Source: Acuticoccus mangrovi
GTDB taxonomy: Bacteria > Pseudomonadota > Alphaproteobacteria > Rhizobiales > Amorphaceae
Reading direction: 5' to 3'
DNA: 64,000 nucleotides
NCBI RefSeq assembly: GCF_016411865.1
Contig: NZ_JAEKJA010000001.1
Span: forward strand, 496,001-560,000
In this document: one piece after another, positions 7,976 to 16,727 of the stretch
Numbering within the stretch: position 1 is the first letter of the stretch
Layout: the number at the start of each line of letters is the position of its first letter
Program-made: the position numbers and the translations under genes
Notes under the pieces: model-generated
The model's database searches: none
What the model saw: the letters and a program-made list of their open reading frames with translations, nothing else
Told to the model about the DNA's origin: nothing

Positions 7976-8938
7976 ATGGAAGAGGCACAACAGGATCGGG
8001 CGCGACTCGAGGCCTTCCTTTCCGCCTCGGGTGTGACTGCTCGGCTCGCCGAGACGCCCCAGGATCGGTTCAGCGAGGTGGACGCCGCCCCCCTTGCGAT
8101 GACGGCGCATGCCCTCGCGAGTGCCCCCTCCCAACGGCCACCGGAGGCGCGCCGGGAGCCCGATCGTCCGATGCCGCCGCGCCACCCCGCGGCGCCGCCC
8201 CAGCGCGCGCCGACCGTGGCGCCGACCGTGGCGCCGGCGCGCCCGCCGGCACCCGTCGCCGCTGTGGCACGCACTTCGACGGTTGCTCCGGCGGAGCGGC
8301 GCGAGGCGCACGAGGCCGTGCATGCCGCCCGCGAAGCCGCGCGCACGGCGACGAGCCTTGCCGCGCTGCGCGAGGCGCTCGCCGGGTTCGAGGGCTGCCC
8401 GCTCAAGCGGACGGCGCGCTCGACCTGCTTCGGCGAGGGGCCGCAGGGGGCGCCGATCATGTTCGTCGGCGAGGCGCCGGGGCGGGAGGAGGACGATGCC
8501 GGCCGACCCTTCGTCGGCCGCTCGGGGCGCCTCCTTGAAAAGATGCTTGCGGCTATCGGCCTCACCCGGCGCGACGTGTTCATCTCCAACGTCATCCCCT
8601 GGCGCCCGCCCGGCAACCGCACGCCGAGCCCCATCGAGACGGCCACCTGCGAGGTCTTCGTGCGGCAGGAGATCCGCCTTGTGCGGCCGCACATCCTGGT
8701 GCCGCTCGGCGGCGCCTCGGCGAAGACGCTGCTGCGCAACGACGCCGGCATCATGCGTCAGCGCGGCCGCTTCGTACGCTACCCCTTCGCCGAGGGCGAG
8801 GCCGACGGGATCGAGGCGATGGCGACCTTCCATCCCGCCTATCTCCTGCGCACGCCGGCGCAGAAGCGCCTCGCCTGGCAGGACCTCCTGGCGATCCGCA
8901 AACGCCTCGAAGCCGACGGGCGGCTGCCGGCCGGCTGA
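7976..8938 (+). CDS. Family 4 uracil-DNA glycosylase
   Basis: A 320-residue protein. About 130 N-terminal residues are Ala/Pro-rich and low in complexity (PTVAPTVAPARPPAP), followed by a family 4 UDG core. The core shows GEAPGREEDDAGRPFVGRSG (water-activating and uracil-binding loop) and a distal loop with FHPAYLL. The enzyme removes uracil from DNA in base-excision repair. Only three cysteines are visible in the core (GCPLK, STCFGEG, TATCEVF), whereas well-studied members use four to hold a [4Fe-4S] cluster. The start may be the ATG at 7976 or one codon upstream. Confidence 0.9.
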   Translation: MEEAQQDRARLEAFLSASGVTARLAETPQDRFSEVDAAPLAMTAHALASAPSQRPPEARREPDRPMPPRHPAAPPQRAPTVAPTVAPARPPAPVAAVARTSTVAPAERREAHEAVHAAREAARTATSLAALREALAGFEGCPLKRTARSTCFGEGPQGAPIMFVGEAPGREEDDAGRPFVGRSGRLLEKMLAAIGLTRRDVFISNVIPWRPPGNRTPSPIETATCEVFVRQEIRLVRPHILVPLGGASAKTLLRNDAGIMRQRGRFVRYPFAEGEADGIEAMATFHPAYLLRTPAQKRLAWQDLLAIRKRLEADGRLPAG

Positions 8939-8973
8939 CTTTTCCTTCCCCGAACCCACCCCACATGAAAGGC

Positions 8974-9002
8974 CCCGCCCGGGGCGGTCCGCACCGGGCG
9001 GG
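8974..9002 (+). terminator. GC-rich hairpin between UDG and S49 genes
   Basis: Perfect nine-base arms CCCGCCCGG and CCGGGCGGG with an 11-base loop, 35 bases after the UDG stop. No T-run follows, so it may be a pausing or Rho-assisted site. Confidence 0.45.
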
Positions 9003-9053
9003 CGATGTGGCGGCGCGACGGTTCGCCGTTTCGCGCGAGACCGAGGAGTGACG

Positions 9054-9860
9054 ATGCGGCTCTGGCCCAAGCGTAGGACGACGATCCCCCTGGTGCGGCT
9101 TCAGGGGGTGATTGGCATGGGCTCGTCACTGCGGCCCGGCCTCTCGGCGGCATCGGTGGAGGCGGCGCTCGTCAGGGCGTTCGCGATGAAGGGGCCGGCC
9201 GTCGCCCTCGCGATCAACTCGCCGGGTGGCTCGCCGGTCCAGTCCTCGCTGATCTTCTCACGCATCCGCGGCCTCGCGCAGGAGAAGAAGAAGACCGTCC
9301 TCGTGTTCGTGGAGGACGTCGCGGCCTCCGGCGGCTACTGGCTCGCGACGGCGGGTGACGAGATCATCGCCGATGCCACGTCGATCGTCGGCTCCATCGG
9401 AGTCGTCACCGCCACCTTCGGCTTTCCGGAGCTGCTGCAGAAGATCGGCGTCGAGCGCCGCGTCTACACGATGGGCGAGAACAAGTCCGTGCTCGACCCC
9501 TTCCAACCGGAGAAGCCAAGCGACGTCGGCATCCTGCACGCCGTGCAAGCCGACATCCACGCCGCCTTCATCGCCGTGGTGAAGGAGCGCCGCGGCGCGC
9601 GTCTCGCCGACGATCCGGACCTCTTCACCGGCCGCTTCTGGTCGGGCGAGGCGGGCAGGGCGCTCGGCCTGGTGGATCGGATCGGCAACCTGCGCGACGT
9701 CCTGCGCGAGCGCTACGGCGCCCGCGTCGCGGTGCGGGAGGTGCCGGCGCGGCGTCCCTCCTTCCTGCGCGGCCGGCTGGGGCTCGGCGCCGCCCTCTCG
9801 GCCGACAGCCTCATCGGTGCCGTCCGCTCCGACCGCCTCTGGGATCGCTACGGCCTCTGA
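9054..9860 (+). CDS. S49 family serine peptidase (SppA/SohB-like)
   Basis: A 268-residue single-domain S49 protease without an obvious signal peptide. The oxyanion segment NSPGGSPVQS, the nucleophile Ser92 in VAASGGYW and the general base Lys144 in MGENKSVLDPF are all present, so it should be active. Family members cleave signal peptides or membrane proteins in or near the inner membrane. The short form, about half of E. coli SppA, is common in alphaproteobacteria. The ATG was chosen for its GAGGAG site a few bases upstream. Confidence 0.92.
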   Translation: MRLWPKRRTTIPLVRLQGVIGMGSSLRPGLSAASVEAALVRAFAMKGPAVALAINSPGGSPVQSSLIFSRIRGLAQEKKKTVLVFVEDVAASGGYWLATAGDEIIADATSIVGSIGVVTATFGFPELLQKIGVERRVYTMGENKSVLDPFQPEKPSDVGILHAVQADIHAAFIAVVKERRGARLADDPDLFTGRFWSGEAGRALGLVDRIGNLRDVLRERYGARVAVREVPARRPSFLRGRLGLGAALSADSLIGAVRSDRLWDRYGL

Positions 9861-10227
9861 GGCGGGCGGCGGAGAGCCCCGGTTCGGGAGACAATCTCCG
9901 CACCATGTTCGTGGGGTAGGGTGCTCGCCCACGTCGAAGAGGGTGTCGTGACGCGGTGGCGTATCTCGCCGCTGCGGCACCAACCGGACGGTTCTCACGT
10001 CCCCGGCGGCCATGAGTAGGGCCGGTCGGCTAGACATGTGAGCGATCCCAAGCGGCCGCGCCATGAGCGGCCCCACGTCGCCTGCCGATGCGTGGGCGGA
10101 GCGTGCGGGCTGGCCGGCAGCCGATCCGGCGGATGCCGGCGGAGGGAACCATTGCCAGTCTTGGAGAACGATCAGCCGCGACGCACTTGACCTGGTGCGC
10201 CGCCTCGAGCCGGTGTGCGGGGGGAGT
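9861..10227 (+). other. Intergenic region without a convincing gene
   Basis: This 367-base gap upstream of the LysR gene has only a small hairpin (GGAGA/TCTCC, 9887-9899) just after the protease stop. An open frame extends the LysR gene upstream through part of it, but codon use and lack of family conservation argue against translation. The lysR promoter probably lies here; I see no consensus boxes. Confidence 0.4.
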
Positions 10228-11217
10228 ATGGAGATCAAGCAGCTTCGCTATTTCAAGCGAGTCGCCGATGCGGGCAGCGTGTCGCGGGCGGCCGCGGCCC
10301 TCTCGGTGGCCCAGCCCGCCGTCAGCCGACAGGTGGCGAACCTTGAAGAAGCCCTCGGCACGCCGCTGTTCTTCCGCAACGGTCGGGGCGTGAAGCTCAC
10401 CGACGCCGGCGAGCAGCTCTACGGCCACGTGGGCGAGATCCTGGAAGCCATCCGACAGGCCGAGCAGGACGTTCGCGACAGCATGGGGGTGGCGCGCGGC
10501 ACCATCCTGATCGGCTCCACGCCGACGGTGATCCGCTATCTCGCTCCGCCGCTCCTGGCGCGTATCGGGCGCAGCCATCCGGAGCTGGAGCTGGAGTTCA
10601 CCGAGGGCCTTTCGGGCTACGTCAACGAGTGGCTCTCGAACGGCCTTCTCGACATCGCCGTGCTGCACGATGCGACGCGCACCCAGCACTTCCTCACCGA
10701 GCCCCTGGTGCGCGAGGAGCTGGTGTTCGTCGGCACCGCCCAGAGCGGGGCCGATCCCATCCGCTTCCGCGACGTCACCACCCATCCGCTCATCCTGCCG
10801 CGCCGCAATCACGGCCTGCGCCTCCTCGTGGAGCGGGTCGCGGGCCACTACCGCCTCGCTCTCGACGTGCGGGCGGAGATCGATTCGCTCGCCGCCATCA
10901 AGACGCTGGTGCGCGAGGGCGTCGCCTCCACCATGCTGCCGCGTGGCGCGCTCACTCCCGAGGACGGGCTGATCGGCCAGCCGATCGTCGATCCGCCCGT
11001 GGCGCGGACGCTGCTTCTGTCCACCTCGTCGCAGCGGCCGGTGTCGCAGAGCACGCGGGCGGTGATCCACGAACTGAAGATGGTGGTGCGCGAGTTTCTG
11101 TCCGGCGAAGGCTGGCCCGGCCTGCAGCGCTACGTCGAGGGGGCGGGGCACCTTCCGCCGGTCGAGCCGGCCAACGACGCCAAACCCGGCTCGGCCGGGC
11201 TCGGCCACGCCGCCTGA
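10228..11217 (+). CDS. LysR family transcriptional regulator (Nac/Cbl-like N-terminus)
   Basis: A 329-residue LysR-type regulator. Residues 1-60 form the winged helix-turn-helix (AAAALSVAQPAVSRQVANLE), and about residues 90-295 form the periplasmic-binding-protein-like effector domain. The start was set at the ATG behind GGGGGAG, where homology to the family begins. LysR proteins usually control a divergent neighbour, but the flanking genes here run in the same direction, so its target is unclear. It is followed by a perfect hairpin. Confidence 0.92.
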   Translation: MEIKQLRYFKRVADAGSVSRAAAALSVAQPAVSRQVANLEEALGTPLFFRNGRGVKLTDAGEQLYGHVGEILEAIRQAEQDVRDSMGVARGTILIGSTPTVIRYLAPPLLARIGRSHPELELEFTEGLSGYVNEWLSNGLLDIAVLHDATRTQHFLTEPLVREELVFVGTAQSGADPIRFRDVTTHPLILPRRNHGLRLLVERVAGHYRLALDVRAEIDSLAAIKTLVREGVASTMLPRGALTPEDGLIGQPIVDPPVARTLLLSTSSQRPVSQSTRAVIHELKMVVREFLSGEGWPGLQRYVEGAGHLPPVEPANDAKPGSAGLGHAA

Positions 11218-11238
11218 GCGCTTCCGCCGCGGGTCGGA

Positions 11239-11263
11239 GCGCTGCAACACCCAGTTGCAGCGC
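11239..11263 (+). terminator. Perfect 10-bp hairpin after the LysR gene
   Basis: Arms GCGCTGCAAC and GTTGCAGCGC pair perfectly around a five-base loop, 22 bases after the stop. There is no T-tract. It probably terminates the lysR transcript; an operator for rfbA is the alternative. Confidence 0.5.
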
Positions 11264-11355
11264 TGCGATGACGCCAGTTTTCCTGGCGATTGCGGGGGAG
11301 GGTTGATCGCGCCCCGGCGGGCCCTTAAGCCATCGCCGTTGGGTGGAGTAGCGAC

Positions 11356-12234
11356 GTGGCGAAAACCAAGGGAATTGTGTTGGCTGGAGGTGCCGGCACG
11401 CGGCTGAAGCCGGCGACCAACGTCATCTCCAAGCAGCTCCTGCCGGTCTACGACAAGCCGATGATCTACTACCCGCTCAGCGTGTTGATGCTGGCGGGGA
11501 TCGACGACATCCTCTTGATCACGACACCCGAGGACGCCCCCCTGTTCCAGCGCCTGCTGGGCGACGGGCGGCGCTGGGGCGTCTCGATCTCCTATGCCGA
11601 GCAGCCGAAGCCCGAAGGGCTGGCGCAGGCCTTCATCATCGGCCGCGGCTTCGTGGGAACGGACCGCGTCGCCCTCGTGCTCGGCGACAACATCTTCTAC
11701 GGCCACGGGCTCGAGACGCTGCTCAGCGCCGCGGCGACACGCCTCGAAGGCGGCACGATCTTCGCCACCACGGTGAAGGACCCGGAGCGCTACGGCGTCC
11801 TCGAATTCGGCAGGGACGGGCGGCCCACCGCCATCGTGGAGAAGCCGACGACGCCCCGCAGCAACTACGCCGTCACCGGCCTCTACTTCTACGACAACGC
11901 GGTGCTCGACATTGCGGCGGGAATCGCACCCTCTGCACGGGGCGAGCTCGAGATCACCGACGTGAACCAGGCTTATCTCGACAGGGGCGCCCTCGCGGCG
12001 GAAATCATGGGCCGGGGCTACGCCTGGTTCGATACGGGAACGCACGACTCCCTCGTCGACGCCTCGATGTTCATCCGTGCGCTGGAGCAGCGGCAGGGGC
12101 TGCGCATCTGCTGCCCCGAGGAGATTGCCTGGCGCCGCGGCTGGATCGACGATGCCACCCTCGAATCCCTCGGTGCCGAGCAGGAAAAGAGCGGTTACGG
12201 TCGCTATCTGCTCGACCTCCTGGTGTGGCGCTGA
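11356..12234 (+). CDS. rfbA: Glucose-1-phosphate thymidylyltransferase
   Basis: A 292-residue nucleotidyltransferase that makes dTDP-glucose from glucose-1-phosphate and dTTP, the first step to dTDP-rhamnose and related sugars. The N-terminal [20 protein letters not shown] is the nucleotide-binding signature; [14 protein letters not shown] and [10 protein letters not shown] are also diagnostic. Full length. The other rfb genes (B, C, D) are not in the window. The stop overlaps the start of the large glycosyltransferase, so the activated sugar and its user may be coupled. Confidence 0.96.
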   Translation: MAKTKGIVLAGGAGTRLKPATNVISKQLLPVYDKPMIYYPLSVLMLAGIDDILLITTPEDAPLFQRLLGDGRRWGVSISYAEQPKPEGLAQAFIIGRGFVGTDRVALVLGDNIFYGHGLETLLSAAATRLEGGTIFATTVKDPERYGVLEFGRDGRPTAIVEKPTTPRSNYAVTGLYFYDNAVLDIAAGIAPSARGELEITDVNQAYLDRGALAAEIMGRGYAWFDTGTHDSLVDASMFIRALEQRQGLRICCPEEIAWRRGWIDDATLESLGAEQEKSGYGRYLLDLLVWR

Positions 12235-14822
12235 CCTTGTCCTTTCTGTCCACCCTCCGCGAGTATCTGCCGTTCCTGGTCCGTCCGCGGTCCACCTGGC
12301 TTCACCTGCGCTGGTATTGGAAGGGCAGGAAGTACCGCCGCATTCGCCGCGACATCCACAAGGACTTCGACGACAACTTCTATCTGTCGACCTATCCGGA
12401 GGTGCGGCGGCTGCGGATCGGGCCGGTGCGGCACTATATCCTCGTCGGCTGGAAGGAGGGGAAGGACCCCTCGGAGACCTTCTCCACCACCGCCTACCTC
12501 GAGATGTATCACGACGTGGGCACCCTGGGGGTGAACCCCTTCCAGCACTACCTGACGCACGGTCGTCAGGAAGGGCGCATCGCCACCGTCTCCAAGGCGC
12601 GCCAGCGCACGCTGGAGCGGCCGAGCACGCCGTTCGAGCTGCCGCCGGTGCCGGCGGCCGACGTCTGGGCCGCCCTGCCCAAGCGGCTGATCGATCCGCC
12701 CACGGCACCCGCGGTCAACGTGGTGATCCCGGTCTACAAGAGCCTGCCGCACGTGGCGACGACGCTGCACAGCGTGCTCGCGGCCCACAACGAGACGCCG
12801 TTCGAATGCCTCGTCGTCGACGACTGCTCGCCGGAGCCGGAGGTGTCGGCGCTCCTGGCGCGCCTCGCCGCATCCGGCCACATCCGCCTCATCGTCAACG
12901 AGACCAATCGGGGCTTCGTGGCGAGCGTCAATCGCGGCATGGCGGAGAACCCCAACCGCGACGTCATCATCCTCAACGCCGATACCAAGGTGCACGAGGG
13001 GTGGATCGACCGCCTGATGACGCCGCTGCGCGACGATCCGCGCATCGCCACCGTCACACCGCTCTCCAACAACGCCACCATCGCGAGCTATCCACACACC
13101 GCGACGGACAACGACTACGAGCTCGAGGTGGATTCGGCGACGCTCGACCGCCTCGCCGCGCGCGCCAACGGCAGCACGGTGGTGGACGTGCCCACCGGCG
13201 TCGGCTTCTGCATGGCGATCCGGCGCACCGCCCTTGCCGAGGTGGGCCTCTTCGACGAGGAAACCTTCGGCCTCGGCTACGGCGAGGAGTGCGACTTCTG
13301 CATGCGCGCCCTCAAGGTGGGCTGGCGCAACGTGATGGCGACCGGCGTCTATGTGCGACACTACGGCTCCGCCTCCTTCGGCGCCTCGCAAGTGGCGCGC
13401 TCGCAGAAAGCGCAGGCGCTGCTCGCCGCCAAGCACCCGGACTATGCCGGCCGCGTCGCGCGTCACATCGCCGCCGATCCGGTGCTGCCCTCCCGCGTCC
13501 TCTTCGACGTCGCCCGCCTCGCCGAGGCGCTCGGGTCGGTGTCGGTGCTCTTCTTCAGCCACACCCGCGGCGGCGGGGTCGAGACCTTCCTCGAGAACAC
13601 CCGCTTGTCGCTGCTCGAAAACGGCTTTGCCGACATCGTCTCACGCGGCGTGGTGATCCAGACCCAGCGGGAAGGCTTCATCCAGGTCGCCGCGTTCGAC
13701 GGCAGGCCGCTGCCCTACCTGCCGAACCTCGAATCCCTCAACCTCGAGCGGCACAAGGACTTCCTGGAGCGGATCATCGCGATCCTCGATCCCGAGCTCT
13801 GCCACATGAATTCCTTCGCCGGCCTGTCGGTGCCCTCGATCGCCCGTCTGATCGAGGCGCTGACGGCCTCGAACCGGCCCTATTGGCATGTCTGGCACGA
13901 CCATCAGCCGCTCTGCCCGCGGCTGACCTTCCTCGACGCCGAGGATCGCTATTGCGGCGAGACCGACGTCAGCCGCTGCGTGCCGTGCCTCGCGGCGACG
14001 ACGGCCCCCTTCGAGTGGGTGCGCATCTCGGACTGGCGCGACCGCTTCCGCGCCTATCTCGCCAACGCCGAGGTGGTGAGCGCTCCGAGCGAAGAGGCGG
14101 CGTTGCGTGCCCGCCGCCTGGTGGACGTCTCGAAGGTCAAGGTGCACCCGCACCCGGAGCCCCACCTCCTCGACGTGAAGCCGCTGCAGAAGCCGACGCA
14201 GAGCGACGGCAAGCGCCACATCCTCATCCTCGGTGCGATCGGTCCCCACAAGGGGGCCTATCTTCTCCACGCGATGCTGCAGGACATCGCCCACCGCAAC
14301 CTGCCGCTCCACCTCGAGGTCGTCGGCTACACCTCGATGCGCGAGATCCGCACGGGCAAGAGCGTCACCGTGCACGGCCGCTACCACGGCGATGCCGCGG
14401 CGGTGCGCCGGATCGAGGAGATCAAGCCCGATCTCTGCCTCGTCTCCTCCATCTGGCCGGAGACCTACGTGTTCACCCTGTCGGTGGCGCTGGCGCTGCA
14501 TCTGCCGACGGTGTCGTTCGACCTCGGGGCGCAGGCGGAGCGGATCCGCGACTACGGCCGCGGCGTGGTGCTGGAGCGCCATTTGATGGAGGACCCGGTC
14601 GCGCTCAACAACGCGCTGCTCGGCTTCGACCTCGACGAGCTATGGTCGTTGCCGGCGCGGGTCGACTGGGCCAAGGCGTGCCCGCTGACGGAGCACTTCA
14701 AGGCGCTCAGGCGGGGTCCGACACCGGCTGAAGCTGCGCATCCGGGGGCGCAAACAGCGGCGAATCAGAATGTAGATATTCCCGCGCAATCAGCCGATCC
14801 GAGGGTCGCGCCACTTTCATGA
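12225..14822 (+). CDS. Large two-domain glycosyltransferase (GT2 plus GT4-like)
   Basis: An 865-residue protein starting at a GTG that overlaps rfbA by ten bases. Residues about 45-120 hold two copies of a repeat found in surface-polysaccharide glycosyltransferases (FYLSTYPEV...[13 protein letters not shown], then YLEMYHDVG...[11 protein letters not shown]). Residues about 165-410 are a GT2 domain ([19 protein letters not shown] as the DxD-type motif, GYGEECDF). The rest resembles a GT4 transferase ([20 protein letters not shown]). Likely role: synthesis of a surface polysaccharide. The last 116 bases overlap the convergent sulfotransferase gene. Confidence 0.88.
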   Translation: MALTLSFLSTLREYLPFLVRPRSTWLHLRWYWKGRKYRRIRRDIHKDFDDNFYLSTYPEVRRLRIGPVRHYILVGWKEGKDPSETFSTTAYLEMYHDVGTLGVNPFQHYLTHGRQEGRIATVSKARQRTLERPSTPFELPPVPAADVWAALPKRLIDPPTAPAVNVVIPVYKSLPHVATTLHSVLAAHNETPFECLVVDDCSPEPEVSALLARLAASGHIRLIVNETNRGFVASVNRGMAENPNRDVIILNADTKVHEGWIDRLMTPLRDDPRIATVTPLSNNATIASYPHTATDNDYELEVDSATLDRLAARANGSTVVDVPTGVGFCMAIRRTALAEVGLFDEETFGLGYGEECDFCMRALKVGWRNVMATGVYVRHYGSASFGASQVARSQKAQALLAAKHPDYAGRVARHIAADPVLPSRVLFDVARLAEALGSVSVLFFSHTRGGGVETFLENTRLSLLENGFADIVSRGVVIQTQREGFIQVAAFDGRPLPYLPNLESLNLERHKDFLERIIAILDPELCHMNSFAGLSVPSIARLIEALTASNRPYWHVWHDHQPLCPRLTFLDAEDRYCGETDVSRCVPCLAATTAPFEWVRISDWRDRFRAYLANAEVVSAPSEEAALRARRLVDVSKVKVHPHPEPHLLDVKPLQKPTQSDGKRHILILGAIGPHKGAYLLHAMLQDIAHRNLPLHLEVVGYTSMREIRTGKSVTVHGRYHGDAAAVRRIEEIKPDLCLVSSIWPETYVFTLSVALALHLPTVSFDLGAQAERIRDYGRGVVLERHLMEDPVALNNALLGFDLDELWSLPARVDWAKACPLTEHFKALRRGPTPAEAAHPGAQTAANQNVDIPAQSADPRVAPLS

Positions 14823-15621
14823 TGAGGTCGCGCTCCGGTCCGTCCATCAGCAGCGTGACGGGACCGGAGGCACGGTGGGTCGACATGATCTCCCGTCGGC
14901 GCTCGAGCTTCTGCTCCGCCGACAGGTCGGACCGGTTCACCGCGAGGAGCAGCTCCAGGCCTTCCGGCGAGGGGGAGGGGTTCACCCGGTCGAGCTCGAT
15001 GTTGGTGTCGACCGGGATATCGAGCGCGTCGGCGAAGCCCTTGTAGACGTTCGTCTTCACGTCCTGATAGCGCAGCACGTGGACCTTGGCGTCGAGGAAA
15101 TAGGCCCAGCGGCTGATGATGCGGAAGTAGTGCAGCCCGCTCGTCGCGCGCATCAGCTTCTTCTCGAACCACTCGGCAAAGGGCAGGGACTCGCCCGTCT
15201 TCACCGCCTGCAGGTAGGACGACATCGCCCACTCGTCCTGCCGGCGCACGTAGGCGATGATCTCGAACTGGGCTGGCTCGAACGCCTCCCGGAACGTCTT
15301 GTAGACCTGGACCGGCAGCGAGCCCCAGAAATATTCCGACGAGATCACCACCGTGTCGGCGCCGCTCAGCTCGGCGTCATGCATGATGACGGCGGCGGTG
15401 TCGTCGAAGTAGGCGGCGCGGTCCTCCGGCAGATCCTTGACGTGCATCTTCCAGGCGCCGGGATGGATCGCCGCGGCGAGGAGATGATGCGCGCCGGCCT
15501 GCACGCCGAGGGTGCTATAGTGCACGCCGACGTCGGCAAGCTCGTTGCGGCGGTGAAAGAGGGTGGACTGTAGCGCGGAGCTGCCCGTTTTGGTGGAGCC
15601 GATGTGCAGGATGAGTCGCAT
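14707..15621 (-). CDS. Sulfotransferase family protein
   Basis: A 304-residue protein with sulfotransferase-fold signs: an N-terminal phosphosulfate-binding loop HIGSTKTGSSALQ (residues 6-18) and a 3'-phosphate-binding segment YVRRQDEWAMSSY near residue 130. It would transfer sulfate from PAPS to a sugar or other hydroxyl. Beside rfbA and a large glycosyltransferase, a role in modifying a surface polysaccharide is plausible but inferred. Its 3' end overlaps the glycosyltransferase gene tail to tail. Confidence 0.8.
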   Translation of the reverse strand: MRLILHIGSTKTGSSALQSTLFHRRNELADVGVHYSTLGVQAGAHHLLAAAIHPGAWKMHVKDLPEDRAAYFDDTAAVIMHDAELSGADTVVISSEYFWGSLPVQVYKTFREAFEPAQFEIIAYVRRQDEWAMSSYLQAVKTGESLPFAEWFEKKLMRATSGLHYFRIISRWAYFLDAKVHVLRYQDVKTNVYKGFADALDIPVDTNIELDRVNPSPSPEGLELLLAVNRSDLSAEQKLERRREIMSTHRASGPVTLLMDGPERDLIMKVARPSDRLIAREYLHSDSPLFAPPDAQLQPVSDPA

Positions 15622-15864
15622 CGCCGAACCTCGTGCTAGTGCAGGTCTAGGGCGATGAGGGAAGGGCGGGGGCCGCCTTTCCGATGGGTCGCCGATCGAT
15701 GCGACTCGAACGCTCCGTGGGACAAACTCGACCGCTCCATGACAGTGGCGGGGAAATCGATACTCGGCGCGGCCATGCGGGTCTATCGCGATGGCCCGGC
15801 CAGGCGCTATGGGAACATCGTCAGCGCTATGTGCGCTGTAGGGGATCGGTCAAGGGGATGCAAC

Positions 15865-16578
15865 ATGGGACCGCCGAACACGGCTGACAGGATGCTGGCC
15901 GCCAAGCGCGAGGTGGCCGAGGCTGCCGCCGCCCTGGTGGAGCCCGGAATGCGGCTCGGCCTCGGCTCCGGTTCGACGGCGCTTCTGTTCGTCGAGGCCC
16001 TCGGCCGGCGCGTTGCGGCGGGCCTCACCCTCGGCGCCGTGGTGGCAACCTCGCAAGCCACTGAAAACAAAGCGCGAGACTGCGGCATTGCGCTGGCCGA
16101 CATGATGCTCGCGGACGCGCCGACCGGCCTCGATCTCGCCATCGACGGGGCCGACGAGGTCGACCCCGCCTTCCGCCTCGTCAAGGGCGGCGGCGCCTGC
16201 CTCACGCGCGAGAAGATCGTCGCCGCCATGGCGCAGCGTGTGGTGATTATTGTGGATGGCACGAAGATGGTGGAAAAGCTCGGCCGCTTCGCCCTGCCGG
16301 TGGAGGTGGTGCCGTTCGGCTACGCCGCGACGGCGGCGCGAATCGAGCGCACCTTCGGCGTCGAGGTGGTGCTGCGCGGCGACGACGCCCCGCTCGTGAC
16401 CGACAACGGCAACTACATCCTCGACATCCCGTTCGGCGACATCGCGGATCCCGAAATGGTCGCGGCGCGCTTGTCGGAGATGGCGGGCGTGGTCGAGCAC
16501 GGCCTCTTCATCGGGATGGCCGACGAGGTGCTGATCGCCGGGGAGGGCGGCCTCACGCGCCGCTCCGCCGCGCGCTGA
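15865..16578 (+). CDS. rpiA: Ribose-5-phosphate isomerase A
   Basis: A 237-residue RpiA enzyme interconverting ribose-5-phosphate and ribulose-5-phosphate in the pentose phosphate pathway. Diagnostic segments are LGLGSGSTA (phosphate loop), IDGADEVDP and KGGGACLTREK with the catalytic acid and Lys. The start was placed at the ATG behind AAGGGG because family homology begins there; the frame stays open further upstream but that part looks non-coding. The 243 bases before it hold no other gene. Confidence 0.97.
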   Translation: MGPPNTADRMLAAKREVAEAAAALVEPGMRLGLGSGSTALLFVEALGRRVAAGLTLGAVVATSQATENKARDCGIALADMMLADAPTGLDLAIDGADEVDPAFRLVKGGGACLTREKIVAAMAQRVVIIVDGTKMVEKLGRFALPVEVVPFGYAATAARIERTFGVEVVLRGDDAPLVTDNGNYILDIPFGDIADPEMVAARLSEMAGVVEHGLFIGMADEVLIAGEGGLTRRSAAR

Positions 16579-16727
16579 GCGACCGACGCGAGCGCACCGG
16601 GCGGCGCTGATGCGAGCATGAGGATCACCGGCACCACCTCTTCGTCACCACCCTCCCACCCGTCGCCGACGGCTCGGCTCGCCCGCGGCCTGGCCGTTAT
16701 TCCCGCGATCCGCCCCGCGAGACGGGG

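Noticed and set aside
6315-7976. Long plus-strand frame opposite the ETF-QO gene
   Set aside because: Antisense shadow of a GC-rich gene; the minus-strand protein has complete family motifs.
10030-12708. Very long minus-strand frame opposite the LysR and rfbA genes
   Set aside because: Covers two clear genes on the other strand, has an Arg/His-rich composition typical of antisense translation, and lacks any known motif.
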